The position numbers and the translations under genes were made by a program. The notes beneath the pieces are model-generated. The model did no database searches. It was not told where the DNA came from and worked only from the letters and a program-made list of their open reading frames with translations. This document shows positions 23,836 to 36,600 of a stretch of DNA of 64,000 bases, in pieces. Within the stretch, counting starts at the first letter, position 1; each line of letters begins with the position of its first letter. Origin of the DNA: Allium sativum (lineage: Eukaryota > Streptophyta > Magnoliopsida > Asparagales > Amaryllidaceae); contig CM060909.1 in assembly GCA_030737875.1 (NCBI GenBank), positions 30,587,659 to 30,651,658 of the forward strand. The letters run 5' to 3'.

Positions 23836-26825
23836 GTTCAAAAGGTTAATTTTTATTTATTTAATAAAGCGATTAACTAATTTTGAAATATTTAATGTTA
23901 GATAAATTATTATTTTAAATAATAATAATTTAAGTAATTACCCTATAAAATTTTCAAAGTAAAGAAAGCGAAGATTGAAATGGAATCTAATTGAATGGTG
24001 AATGAGGTATACGAACAGGTTTTTATTTAAAACCTGGGATTTTAAAATAAAGTTATAAAAAGGGGTTTTAAGTAATAACGATAGCTTAAACTTAATGTTT
24101 ACTAAAAAAATTAAATTAAGTAGAAGGAAGTGAGATAAAAAGGGTTTTATATTAAACCAGAATTCTATAAACAAGGTTTAGAAAGGAGATGTGAAATTGA
24201 AATGTTGATTTTGAATTGGCAATACTTAATAACGGAATTAAGTTTAATAAATGGAATTGAAATGAGATTTTCAAAGAGGAAAATGGATTGGTAAAAGAGA
24301 TTTATAATTAAGTTGGTAAAAGGAGTTGGTAATAGAATTTGAAATAAAAATCCAGTTTCGGAAACAAATTAATCTAAATAAGTTGAAAGTTAAAATGGTA
24401 ATGTTTAGTAAGAAGTTATTTAATCAATGAATTAAGTAATATTAGTTATATTTAAAAAGGAGACTTCCAAAAACATAAGAAGGATTATAAAACTATATTT
24501 TTAAAATAGTTAAATAGGATGTGTTTTGATATTAGAATGGATATCGGTTTTTGAATTACAACTCGTATTTATAATATAGGAATGTTGTTGATCAAGGACT
24601 GAGAGGTAATTAAAATACCCCAACTTGAATGACTTCAGGATTTTCCAAGGATGATATTAGTTGGTAATGGTAAAAATGTTAGAACTAATTTATTATTTCC
24701 ATAAGAGAAATAATAGTGCAAAGTTAGTTAAAAGATTTGAAAATATATATTGAAATTTCCAAAGTAACGGAAATAAAGGATTTGAGAATATATAATATGA
24801 TTTTCAAAGAAAAGGAAATAAAAGGACTCGAGTATATATATATATATGTATAATGAGAATTCCAAGGTAATGGAAACAAAAGGAGATTGTGTGAAGATAT
24901 AACGATATTTTCAGGGTAAAGAGGAAAATGAGAAGTTGTGTTTTGAAATAGGTTTTCTAGGAGAATAAGAGTTGGTTATTGTTTCAAGTAATTAAACATA
25001 AGAAATTTTGTAACGTTGGTTTATGAGTGATGAATTTAATTTAATTTCCAATTATAGGTAATGAGGAATGATGTAAGCAAACGTTTTGAAAATTAAATTA
25101 AATGGAAATTGAATATGGTTATAAGATTTTTTTCTAAGTATTATAGTGAAATGAGTTTGAGAATATTAATATATTGAAATAAAAAGTAAATATCATATTT
25201 TAAATATTGAAAGATTTAAGAGATTTAAATTAACCTTCGTTAATTATTTTTAATTAAAGAGATGACGTGATGCAGAATACTAAACCAGTGAATTCATTTT
25301 ATTTTAATAATTGAGAAGCTGTTTATTTGATAGTTAAACAACCGGCTATCAAAATATGACCAAATGCGTTGTTGGTACGGAAAGACAGGGATCGAATTTA
25401 TATTCGAAAAACCATTCTGAACCAGCAAATATGAAAGCATAAGGATTGAAGATGGAGCACTAAAGACTGTGGATCTTCATAAAGCGGAAGAAGTACCTAA
25501 AATCTCTGGTTTAACGGCTAGAGATATACTGTTGTGGTTGGAATCTGCGTATTGCAAGGACTACTCACCACTTATCCACAGGGTGATACCTAGGATGTGG
25601 TAGAAGCGTATCTTCGGTTCATCCTGTTCCTAGATGACTTGTATGGATGGATGTTTGACGTAGTATTTCCAAAGGAATTATGTAAGTTTATTTCTTCAAA
25701 CATACCATAATTGAAGACGGAGAAAGGGCTTTTCTCTAGACTAATAAGCAGAGTATTTTTATGGACATCAATTATTGATTTCTGGCGGATCTGATAAAGT
25801 GGCATTCAAAGTGAATGATGGTCAGATGTTCTAAAAGAAGATTTATGACCTCAAACCTCATTAACCTGGAAATGGTAAAAATCGGGTAGGTCGCATGGAG
25901 AATATTCATATATGTCTTCTATTCACTTCTGTATCTCCCAGAAGCGGTTACATTGGTACCAACCGTAGGTGATAATATATTCAGTACTCTCAAGAGAAAT
26001 GAGGGGCCGGTCATGTTTAGCCTGAGTTGCAAGATGTTCTTGTTGAACTCGGTGTATTCCTCTCTAGAGATACCTCGTTGGAAAGGTGTTTTCCCATACC
26101 TTACCACGAAAATCCAATCTCCAATAAGCGCCCGCGGTTTTAATTGTATACTATATATGTAGCGTGTGAGATGCAAGCGTTTTGCTAGATTATATTTATT
26201 TGTATTTAGACATTATTATAATACCAGAAAAGATTTGATTTCCAAAATTGTTTGGGTTATCGTAAGGTAAAAACCATCCGTATTTATGTGTGGAATTGGT
26301 CTTACGATTATCCTTTTCTTTTGAAAAGATTTTGAATTTAAAATCAAGTTGTGTGATACCTTAAACTTAGTGTGTTTTTCTCACTCTGGTTCACCAAACT
26401 GATCCAACGTTCGAAATGCTCGGGTTAGACCGAGTTGTATAGGTTCAGGTTATCAAATGTTGTGAAGAGACGAGCTGGATGAGTTCAGACGTATGATATT
26501 ATCTAGTTATTATTCCGTTGTGTGATTGTATATGAGGAAAGATTGTTATAACTTTCCAAATGTGTGATGTACTCTGATGATTGTAAGTTTTATTTCTAGC
26601 TCAGTAAATATTTATTTCTATATTATATTTTGTTCCGCTGCGATATGAGACTCTGTGTTGGTTCTTCTTCTTCTGTTCTAATATTTCTTTCTTTCTTTTC
26701 TCACCTTCTAATTTCTTTCTATTAACGTTCCGGTGCTTTCGATACTTGAGTTTTGCCAAGTAATACTAGTATATGTATTGTTGTCGGAATTCGAGGGTTG
26801 AATTCCTTTTTACAGGGTCGTTAAA
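23836..26825 (+). mobile_element. Element G: decayed LTR of the E family
   Basis: The sequence resembles E 7700-9150 and its continuation at 22990-23835 in the same orientation. Shared landmarks are gtttatttgatagttaaa (25320), gggatcgaatttatattcga (25389), tctgtatctccc (25928) and cggtcatgt followed by a degenerate form of the E LTR end (gggtcgttaaaa, about 26814-26825). Divergence is high, the AATAAA is lost and the terminal CA is gone, so it is an old copy. Its left part is cut off by the E insertion. No coding sequence was found. Confidence 0.75.
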
Positions 26826-27084
26826 ACCGAATAAATGAATATTTATAGTTTTAAATCAGAGCTTTGAATAAAATAATTGCCATAGCTTTATAATGTAGAT
26901 TATAGTTATCTATACGGTAGCCACATTCAAGTACATACCCACCAATTAATCTTTTGGAGCTTGCATTTTCTACTTCTCGTCCTTTGTATATTCACCAATT
27001 TACTTCTTAATTAAGGCATTTAGGGCATAGTTTATTTTCATGCCTGAATGGATGCTCCGTCTGTTGTGTGTTCAGGAGGCAGTA
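26826..27084. other. Unassigned spacer between G and H
   Basis: About 260 bp lie between the degenerate end of LTR G and the start of LTR H. It has no long frame and no match that I can see to the other families here. A short taaatcagagctttg near 26856 could be a relic of a PBS, but this is weak. The five bases before H (cagta) would be its target duplication. Confidence 0.4.
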
Positions 27085-28005
27085 TGTAAAGACCCGAAAA
27101 TCCCCACCCTTTGAATCGACCATAAACCACACTGGTCTTAACCAAAAGTTGGAAATCTTCGAATACTTTAACTTTGGGAATTCATCAGAACAACAAAATA
27201 AGATTTTTTAAAACATTATAATAATGTTACATTAGAGTACAGAATATCAGAGTACTTCGATAAATAATAATACAGCGGAAGATAAATTACAATAAATTCA
27301 ATACATTGCAGCGGAAGACTATAAATGCTCTGGATACAACTTTAAGCTTCAATCCAGAATCCTTCTCAAGAGATATATATCTGTAAAACTAGCTACTCGA
27401 CTGCCTGTGTGGAAAATATGGGCACCCGAGTTTGCCAGTAAAACAAACTACAGGTCAGTCATGGGACTGGTATGAGAAATCTAACTTAACTAATCTAATA
27501 ATAAGGCTAATAACAGGACCACGCCGCTAACGCGGAACAGGTTTACTCCATTGGATTGCCAGTGCATAAAATAAAGTAAATCGTTAAACAATGCAATGCT
27601 CTTTATAAAAATGAAACCATTATAAGACTCAAGTCCCATCACACAATGCAACGCAAACCGGAGGATAGAGTTTTACCTTATAATGGTCAAAAATGCTTGA
27701 TACAATAAAAAAAGATTGGATATTATTACTAGTGCATATATGTTTCAAAAACAGTTTCAATCATAATGTATCAATCATAGACGGCATAGTACCCCATCCT
27801 ACTATGTTGTCGTACTAGTTCTACAATCAAAACCGATGGTGTCGTATTGGAAATTGGGTTTCCATCATGAGTCGAGGCTAGGGATCATCCTCTCCAATTC
27901 GAGGCACTCTAGCAAATGCCTCAGGATTCCCCGCAGTAACTCTTGGATCCTCAGGGTCGGTCCATACATATGTTAGTGGATTAGTTATGCTTGAACACAT
28001 GCTTC
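27085..28005 (-). mobile_element. Element H: D-family LTR fragment
   Basis: It begins tgtaaagacccg like D and follows the D LTR through the landmarks ggtcagtcatgggactgg, gaccacgccg, ccagtgcataaaat and aatcatagacggcat. It is then interrupted at 28006 by LTR I, at the point equivalent to about 10049 in D. It is clearly diverged from D. The remainder would lie beyond I and outside the window. Confidence 0.78.
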
Positions 28006-29153
28006 TGTAACGACCCAGATTTTTCGGCTATTTGATTTCGAATATTTAAATCTATTTTAAATATTATAATTGGAATATTTACGAATTTTCAATATTTAAC
28101 TCGTTAATTAAACGGTGATTGGACGTTTAATTATATATTTAACATAAAACGAACTCGGAATGGTGCGGTAGTTTGTAATATTGGGTTTTCAACTTCAACT
28201 GAATATACAAAATCCGTTTTAAATTGGAATTCTGTGAAACAAGAAACGTTAGAATCGTTTTGATTATAATTTTCTAATGGAAGAGAAAAATCAAGATTTC
28301 AGCTCGTAAATTGTTAGTTATGTCTAGTTCAAATTTTAAAATAATCGCTATGGAAATCGTTTATAAATTATAATGTTATTTAATTTATTTAGTAAGGAAT
28401 TCTGTATAATTTCGATATCGCTTAACTTGAAAATATTAACGTTGAATTCTATTTTCATATCGGGTTATATTCAAAGTGGTATATTATTTTATTTGGATAT
28501 ATGTTTGATAATAATTTATTTAATTATTTTATAATTTATTTCTATTTTAATGATATTATATAACCGTAGAAATATATTTTTTCAAATAAGCTTCGTTTTC
28601 AATAAAACAAATAGTATGTTCATTTTCGTTGGGATCGTAACATCAAGACATAATAATGTGTTCATTTTAGTTGTGTTTGGAGGTATGGTGTGAATTTACA
28701 ACGTGCAATGTAATATCGGTGGAAATAAATTAACAATATTGAATAAAAATAATAGATTAAAAAAACTTAGTGCTCTGTTTTTTTCTTCTTTTAAACTCAA
28801 TGCCTTATTTTGCTTCCAGTCAGCAATATACCATACGCTACACAAACGTTATAAATATGAAAAACCGATATCCGACAATAGAAGCATAAGACATAGTAAA
28901 CATCGGATTTCCAGTGCACACTACGGTAACTTGAATATACAGGTTACAATAGTAATTACAAATAAAATAATATAAAACCAATTCCGTTCGTTACAAGCTA
29001 CCCATCCTTTCTTGACAGCAACACTTCCGAAATTGTTTTCTTGCCTGCCACACAACCAGTTACTTCAACCCAGTGTTTTTAAAACCCGACCCTGCTGCGG
29101 TACGACCTCGAATAACCTTGAACCTTGGACCATCACGGCGCGGAACTCAATCA
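28006..29153 (+). mobile_element. Element I: E-family LTR, part 1
   Basis: It starts tgtaacgacccagattttt, close to the E LTR start tgtaacatcccagattttt, with gcttc (28001-28005) as the expected target duplication. It runs into the B insertion at 29154 and resumes at 51886. It is AT-rich and non-coding. Short frames such as 28703-28975 have no recognisable domain. Confidence 0.78.
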
Positions 29154-29158
29154 GACCT

Positions 29159-29265
29159 TGTAACACCCCACCTCCGCTAGGGTCACTCTTTCGGGGGCAC
29201 TAGCTTCTGGGGGGCGTTAGAACTAGGTAAGCATGCATAATGATATATCAAGGCAGAACAGGAAC

Positions 29266-29313
<48 letters not shown>

Positions 29314-29848
29314 GAGTAAGTGAGAATAAAACAGCGGAATATCTCAAACCATCTCAAAACAAGTCTAGTACATCATAAAGTCATTTGCCAAAATAAATAT
29401 GTCTAGTACAACATAAACAGAAATACTGAAATACATAGTGCTATCCCCAAAAATAAAAGTGATAAGCCATAGCGAGCTCAATATCCAGACATACATGAGC
29501 TATCCAGTGAACAAGCAAGCGATCCAAGCTAAGCACCACTGTTCCCTCCCTGAGAACCTGGGGGGGGGGGGGAACGGAAGAAAAGAAGAGAAAGAAAACA
29601 GGTCAGTCAAAAAGACTTGTAAGCCCTACTCCATCAGTCTATAAACTAATAAAGCTAACATCATGATGGAAACTGAGATGAATATACTGGCAATAGATAA
29701 AGGTGTCATCACATAAAGGGGATTAAGCTTTGCACCACAGTGTACTAGCAAACTAACATAACAGGTAATGATCCCTCAGCCCAAAACTTTGGCCCAATAG
29801 CAGGAGGTGACCTTGATACAAGGTCCAGCCCAACGGTCCAATCGATCG
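29159..29848 (-). repeat. B left (3') LTR, part 1
   Basis: It begins tgtaacaccccacctccgct, as the right LTR does at 48979. It contains a (ta)n tract near 29270-29309 that is much longer than in the sister LTR (about 49090-49110), and a G-run near 29561-29573. It is cut at 29848 by A after gatcg. Confidence 0.93.
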
Positions 29849-31080
29849 TGTAACACCCCACTCCCGCTATGATCACTCACTAAGGGAATGCCATAGCATC
29901 GGTGGAGTATTTTAGTGAATGTAGAACAGAAAAATTACAACAAGACAGATAGAAATAGTACTTGAAATTTTAAAACATCATCTCATAACAGCGGAAGTAA
30001 AACATGTCTGGTTACATCATAAAACCACAATAAAGGTCAAGTACAATATCCATCAAAATAAAGAAGTACATAATCCCACTCTCATACAATAGCCAAACAA
30101 AAGAAAAGATAACTGGATAACTGGAGCTTTACATCTATCCAAACTCCTAAAGACTGGAACAGCAATCCGATCAAGCTCCACTACTGCTAGGATCCACCGT
30201 AGGACCTGAGGGTTGGGAAAAAGATAAAAACAACAGGGTCAGACATAAGTCTGAGCGAGTCCTATAACTTTAACAATACAATCGTTAAAGTAACCAGAGA
30301 AGACATAAACTGATATACGGTAACATATAGGGATGAATGGCTACCCTAAGCAGTCAACTAAACGAAGATAAAGGATAAAGACGCATCTACCCTCCCTAAG
30401 GTAAATTACTAAACTGCACCACACCAGTCGTTCCTAACTTAAAGGTTGATCCCACCCAAGGACTTATAAAATTTACTAATTAGTACCTGCGTACCCCTAG
30501 GTGACCAAGTAGGCGCCACGGGGCCCTACAATCCACTAGGTGTACACACTACTTCCCATTCGATCGGCTCCCTAACGTAGATACCCGTGCTGGCCCCACC
30601 GTGGGATGTATCATTCCCCAATGTGGCAACCTGATGGAACTAAAGGTGCACGGCTTATATCTACTCGATGCAACAACGGCTTACCTACCAGCCCGGGCCC
30701 ACTCACGCATATGAAGCCCGTTGGACTTGCGTTGCCACCGCTAACCCGTTTGCCTCTTACAGTCAAGCCCAGTATGCGTGTCCCGTCCTCGACATGGGTC
30801 GAGCCCACAAAGATACGTATGGGTTACTGGTTGAAATGGGCCTCCACAAGCTACCCACCTAAGCTTGTCCCTTTTTCTAGTATATCCCACTTAACCCTTT
30901 AATCATGTTTTAATTACATGTTCCATTTTGGTTAAGTATTCTAATCGTATTTTCTATTGCCACCCAAGGCAACCACTAGATTTTCTCATGCCACCCGAGG
31001 CACCCACTTAACCCCTCATGTCCCTCTACATGCTAATATGGTTAAGTGTTTCTTAATTAATTAATTAAGAACGTAACCTT

Positions 31081-31305
31081 TGTAAAGACCTCTCACATTA
31101 GACTGTCTTTTATGACCGCTGGTTAAGCCGGTTGGGTCCGGGCAGCCTTATGTCATAACAGAGTCTAACCTCGTGTCTTTACATTAATTACGTATTTAGT
31201 TTGTGCCTAAGACCTCTCACATTGGGCTAACATTTGTAGCAACTGGTTAAGCCGGTTGGGTCCGGGCAGTTTTACGCTACAAGTGAGTCCAACCTCGTGT
31301 CTTAG
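31081..31305. other. Twin compound inverted repeats, A left LTR
   Basis: The first (31081-31183) has stems tgtaaagac/gtctttaca, ttagact/agtctaa (31098-31104 with 31162-31168), ttatgac/gtcataa (31110-31116 with 31152-31158), gctg/cagc and an apical ccgg/ccgg. The second (31207-31305) has ctaagac/gtcttag, ttgggct/agtccaa (one G-T pair), ttgtagc/gctacaa (31234-31240 with 31276-31282) and aactg/cagtt. Pairing is conserved while the bases differ. The copies in the right LTR are at 39509-39611 and 39635-39733. Confidence 0.85.
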
Positions 31306-31800
31306 TCAATTAATTACACCTAATTAATCACCCTCATAATTTTATATTAATTATCCCTAATTAATCAAGTTTTCTTAACATGGGTAGACCTAACTTAATA
31401 GGTAAATTCCCATGGGGTAGACCTAACTCAATAGGTAAATTCCCAACACATAGTATGGGTACACCTAACCAAATAGGCAAATTCCCATACTATGTTTATT
31501 TATTTTGTGTTATGCATAATTATATTAATTTCACACAATCTTATTAACTTATGCATTTAATTACCCCATCGTTCCCACGTAATTTCGTTCATGATATAAC
31601 ACATATAAAAGGTGTCAACTTGCATATGAATGAACATGTTTCAAAGGTGCCATCTTGCATATTAACAAACACATAACTTGCATATGAACTTGCATAACAT
31701 GTCACATAACTTGCATATAATATGTCACATAACTTACATATTCATTTTGCATAACAAACTTGCATATTAGCTTATAGACTTGCATAATGTGTCATCATGA

Positions 31801-32076
31801 ACTTGCATATTAATAAACATGTAACTTGCATATTTACATACATGTAACTCGCATATTAACAAACATGTAACTTGCACATAAAGAAACATGTAACTTGCAT
31901 ATTTACATACATGTAACTTGCATATTAACAAACATGTAACTTGCATATTAACAAACATGTAACTTGCATATTTACATACATGTAACTTGCATATTAACAA
32001 ACATGTAACTTGCATATTTACATACATGTAACTTGCATATTAACAAACATGTAACTTGCATATTTACATACATGTA
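31801..32076. repeat. 23-bp array, 12 units, A left LTR
   Basis: Exactly twelve 23-bp units (acttgcatattaacaaacatg plus ta, or the variant with atttacatacatg) run without gaps. Two sequence types nearly alternate. The overlapping - strand frames here are translations of the repeat, not genes. Confidence 0.93.
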
Positions 32077-32859
32077 ACTTGCATAGCATATTACCATGAA
32101 CTTGCATAACATGCATATGATTACATAGCCCACAACTTGCATATTTAGCATCATGCAAACATAACATACATCATATTAAACTTGCATAAGCTTACATACT
32201 CAACATGCATAAACATAAGATTAATGCTAACATCATATCATATGATTCAAAGCTCATTAACCCACATACAAAACCATAAATCTCATCACATCTCATCTAA
32301 TTAGTTTACCAAAAGATCATCAAAGTGATAGAAACTCACAACTAGCAACTTTGAACACCAAATGAAGAAGATTAAGATGCTAAGAAGGGATTAGAAGTTG
32401 ATTAGAGAGTGATTAGTATGCAACCCTCTTCATAAAATTAGTGGAGGCCATGAGAGCTAGCATTTTGCCATAGTTTAGTCACTAGGTTTAATTATGAATG
32501 AATTAGGGTAGGTTAGGGTCTTATTTAGATTAGGCAAGTGTTTTAGGCCATAGGATTAACCCTAGATTCAATCCAAGCCATCAAAGCATGTCTTGGGGAA
32601 GAAGTCAAGTGTAGGAACCATCTAGGGCCTTTAGATTAAAGATGGACCATGAGAACCATTCAAATGCAAAATCTGCACTTGAGCGAATCGGCCCACGGGT
32701 TGACAGCCAAACACCCTGGATTAACCCCTAGTCGACCCAGCGGGCTCGGGTCGACTTCAAAAATCGGCCGGTTCGGTTATTCCCCTCTCCCAATTCGCTG
32801 TTTTGAGCATTTTTGCATATTTATTTATTAAATTTTCAATTATATATATATATATATAT

Positions 32860-32893
<34 letters not shown>

Positions 32894-33125
32894 ACACAAC
32901 CCATTTCACTTAATTAAGTATACTTTAATTTGGGAATTTTCGTGAAACTTCGCGAGGCCATATCTTGGTCATACGGACTCCGATTTTCGAAAACTCGGAC
33001 TCTATTTCGCGTATTTTTCCGAGACGAACGCAATGGCATAGCCCGTTTCCCTTGATTCCCATTTTAGAATTAAATTCTGCCTCGATTTATGTTATTACAG
33101 GTTATTGAAAATACGGGTTGTTACA

Positions 33126-33160
33126 TTCTCCCCTCCTTAAAGGATTTCGTCCCCGAAATC
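33126..33160 (-). other. Pre-PPT hairpin and polypurine tract of A
   Basis: On the - strand, gatttcg-GGGA-cgaaatc (33160-33143) is followed by aaggaggggagaa (33138-33126), which abuts the 3' LTR. Confidence 0.88.
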
Positions 33161-33648
33161 TTCAAGTTAGGAAGAACGTATCCTACCATCCAATCATCCA
33201 TCTACTCAAAGCATCATCCACGAGCAATCATTGTCCTTACAAGATTCTAAATGCTGGATGGATATATGCAAAAGTGTGTGTATATGTACTTACCTAATGC
33301 AAAAATCAGGCGGTTACTGATACAGTAAACCTCCTTAATGCAAACCATGATAGTGCCATGCATCCAATATGTATGCGAAACCCTATTGACACATACAAAT
33401 TTCTACATGCGTGCACAACCATACACAAAAATGCATCATCCATATGATAACACAGCCATGATACATCCATCAATCTAACTACCACATCCATTTATGCAAT
33501 ATGCAACATGAAGTGACTGAGCCGATCTAGTGCCTAATGTGTGTGTATATGCATCCACGAGCAACCACTAGCAAACAATTGCATCCATATGCATCCATCA
33601 ACCATAACATGTTTCAAACACATGTTTCAACCATAGGTTTTACCCTAT
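33161..33648 (-). other. A 3' non-coding internal region
   Basis: About 490 bp lie between the end of gag-pol and the pre-PPT hairpin. They are rich in catcca and atgcat words. There is no env-like frame; the short frame at 33306-33491 has no recognisable feature. B has a similar stretch at 43822-44233. Confidence 0.65.
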
Positions 33649-36600
33649 CTAAAGGTCATAGGTATTAGCGAGAGGATATACTAAAGATAAGATAAGTACT
33701 AGACAAGCAATAAAGGAGAAGTTAAAAGACATACTCTCAAAAAGAAATGGATACAAAGAACGCATCTTTGCTTCCGTCTCCCAAGTAGCATTGCTTTCGT
33801 CATCTCCCCATTGCACTTTAACTAGCTGAACTTCTCTGTTCCTCAACTTCCTAGTTTCTGACCCAAGGATGCGAGTAGGAGCTCGTCGAATCGTCGCATC
33901 ACGCTCTACCTCTACATCTCTAAGCAAGCTCGGCTCTACCACCTCCGCGGTCTCATGTAAGCACTTCCTCAAATGTGATACATGGAATACATCATGAACA
34001 CCACTAAGTCTGTCGGGCAACTCCACCCTATATGCCATCCGTCCAATCCTTTCCTTAATAGGAAACGGCCCAACAAATCTCGGTGCTAACTTCCCTACGG
34101 ACCCAAAGCGAACAACATTTCTCAATGGAGATACTTTGACAAAAACCATGTCCCCAACCTCAAACTCAAGATCCGTCCTTCTCCGATCCGCATAAGATTT
34201 CTGTCTATCTTGCGCTGCTTTCATCCTTTTTCGAATTAAATCAATCTTCTCTGAAGTCTCTCTAACCATATCCGGCCCAAGCAAGATCTTATCCGTAGAT
34301 TCCCACCAACATGTAGGAGATCGACAAGGCCTTCCATAAAGAGCTTCGAAAGGAGCCATACCAATACTGGACTGAAAGCTGTTATTATATGCGAACTCCA
34401 CCAAAGGAAGATGTTCTTCCCATGTACCTCCAAAATCCAAGATACAAAGCCTCAAAAGATCTTCTAAGATACGGTTCACCCTCTCAGTCTGACCGTCCGT
34501 CTGAGGATGATATGCGGTGCTCAAACACAACTGAGTCCCTACCGCCTCTTGCAAACTTCTCCAAAACTCACTAGTGAAAATAGGATCTCGATCACTCACA
34601 ATGCTGGATGGTACGCCATGCAATCTAACAATCTCTCTAACATAGACTGAAGCAAGCCATGGAGCGGTCCTCTTACTCTTTACGGGTATAAAATGGGCAC
34701 TCTTGGTAAGTCTGTCTACCACAACCCAAATTCCCGTATTGCCCTTCCTCGATCTCGGTAACCCGTCGATGAAATCCATCGAAACACTATCCCACTTCCA
34801 CTGTGGAACTTCCAATGGGTGTAGCAACCCACCGGGTTTCCTTTGCTCCACTTTAACTTGTTGGCACACTAAGCATCTAGCCACATACTCGGCCACATCT
34901 TTCTTCATACCGGCCCAGAAGAAAACTCTCTTCATGTCTTGGTACATTTTGTCTCCACCGGGATGAATAGTCATTCTTGAACGATGTGCATCATCCAAAA
35001 TAGCCTTCTTCAAACCCTCATCTTGCGGTACACAAAGTCTACCGTCTCTATGCAACCATCCCTTATCATCTATGGTGTATCTACCCAAATGGCTGGACGA
35101 CTCCCCTCTTATAAGCTTCTCTACCAACACAACCAACTGTGGGTCGTCTCGCTGAGCCTCGCCAATCCGTCTCAAAAGAGTAGGTCTAACCTCCAAGGAT
35201 GCCAACAAACCAGGTACAAAATCAACAGAAGGTCTGAAGTCAAACAAAGAAAGAAACTCCAAGCTTCGTCGTTCCACGAACAATGGACTCAAAGATAGCC
35301 TTTTTCTACTCAAGGCGTCTGCCACCACGTTACCCTTACCAGGGGTATACGCTATCTCGAAATCATAGGATGCTAAGAACTCCATCCACCTTTGCTGTCT
35401 TAAGTTTAAATCCTTCTGAGAGAATAAGTACTTCAATGATTTATGGTCGGTGAACAACTCGAATCTCTCACCAAGAAGATAATGGCGCCAAGACTTAAGT
35501 GCGAAAACAATCGCGGCCAACTCTAGATCATGGGTAGGGTAATTCTTCTCATGCACTCTCAATTGTCTCCCTCCATAGGCTATTACCCTTCCCTCCTGCA
35601 TCAAGACTGCGCCTAATCCTGTTCCACAAGCATCGGTATAAACAACAAACGGCTTACTCCCATCCGGGAGCACTAAAACTGGAGCGGTGGTCAAAGCTCT
35701 CTTTAACCGTCGGAAAGCATCATCACAATCTACATCCCACGAGAAAACCAGATTCTTTTTCGTCAAGCGGGTTAATGGGGCTGATATCTTCGCGAAGTCT
35801 TTGATGAACTTCCTATAATATCCTGCCAATCCCAAGAAACTTCTTACCTCGGTAGCATTTCTAGGAACTTTCCAATCCTGGATAGATACTATCTTTGCGG
35901 GATCCACAGCTATCCCTTCCTTAGAGACCACATGCCCTAAGAATCGCACTTCTCTTCTCCAAAAATGGCATTTAGAGAATTTAGCTTTAAGACTATGCGC
36001 TCGAAGAGTCTCCAACACTTCCTTGAGATGTAAGGCATGCTCTTCTTCATTCTTGGAAAAGACCAAGATGTCATCCACAAAAACTACTACAAACTTATTC
36101 AGATACTCTCTGAACACTCTACTCATGAGATCAACAAAGTATGCGGGGGCGTTTGTCAACCCAAATGGCATCACTAGCCACTCATAAAAACCATCCGGAG
36201 TCCGGAAAGCAGTCTTCTCTATACTGTCCTCCGCCACTCTTAACTGATGAAACCCTGTAGCTAAGTCCATCTGCGAAAATACTGACGCGCCAACCAACTG
36301 ATCAAAGAGATCATCTATCCTCGGTAATGGGTGTCTATTCTTCTTCGTGAGCTTATTAAGTTCTCTATAATCCACACAAAGTCTGAGGGACCCATCCGCC
36401 TTCGTGGCAAACACTACTGGAGCTCCCCACTCCGATATACTTCGCCTTATGAACCCCTTCTCAAGCAACTCCCCTACTTGCTTATGAAGTTCTCTTCTCT
36501 CACGAGGAGCCATGTGGCGTACTGGCAAAGACACTGGTTTGGCATTATCCACCAAATAAATTCGGAAATCTATCTCCCGCTTCGGAGGCAAACCCTTTAC

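Larger units (their letters stand above)
29849..33125 (-). repeat. A left (3') LTR
   Basis: It runs from tgtaacaccccactcccgct to gggttgttaca. It holds the twin inverted repeats, a 23-bp array, two GTCGAC sites (32731 and 32750) and a (ta)n tract (about 32841-32891). Open frames at 30606-30902 and nearby recur in the sister LTR because the LTRs are near-identical. They show no domain. Confidence 0.95.

Noticed and set aside
28703..28975. 90-codon frame in LTR I
   Set aside because: AT-rich, no domain, lies within an LTR and is not kept in the related LTR E.
30606..30902. 98-codon frame present twice (also 39034-39330)
   Set aside because: The duplication is explained by the two near-identical LTRs of A. 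Overlapping frames exist on both strands and none has a domain.
31207..31305. tRNA-like gene in the compound hairpins
   Set aside because: The cloverleaf impression fails: there is no A-box or B-box, no anticodon arm of the right size and no CCA-adjacent acceptor. The fold is a single nested hairpin.
31801..32076. CRISPR-like regular array
   Set aside because: The units are contiguous with no unique spacers, and the window is plant DNA inside an LTR.
31767..32154. Open frames of Met/Val/Cys-rich protein on the - strand (also 40195-40582)
   Set aside because: They are translations of the 23-bp array in the LTR. The pattern repeats with the array and has no start context or domain.
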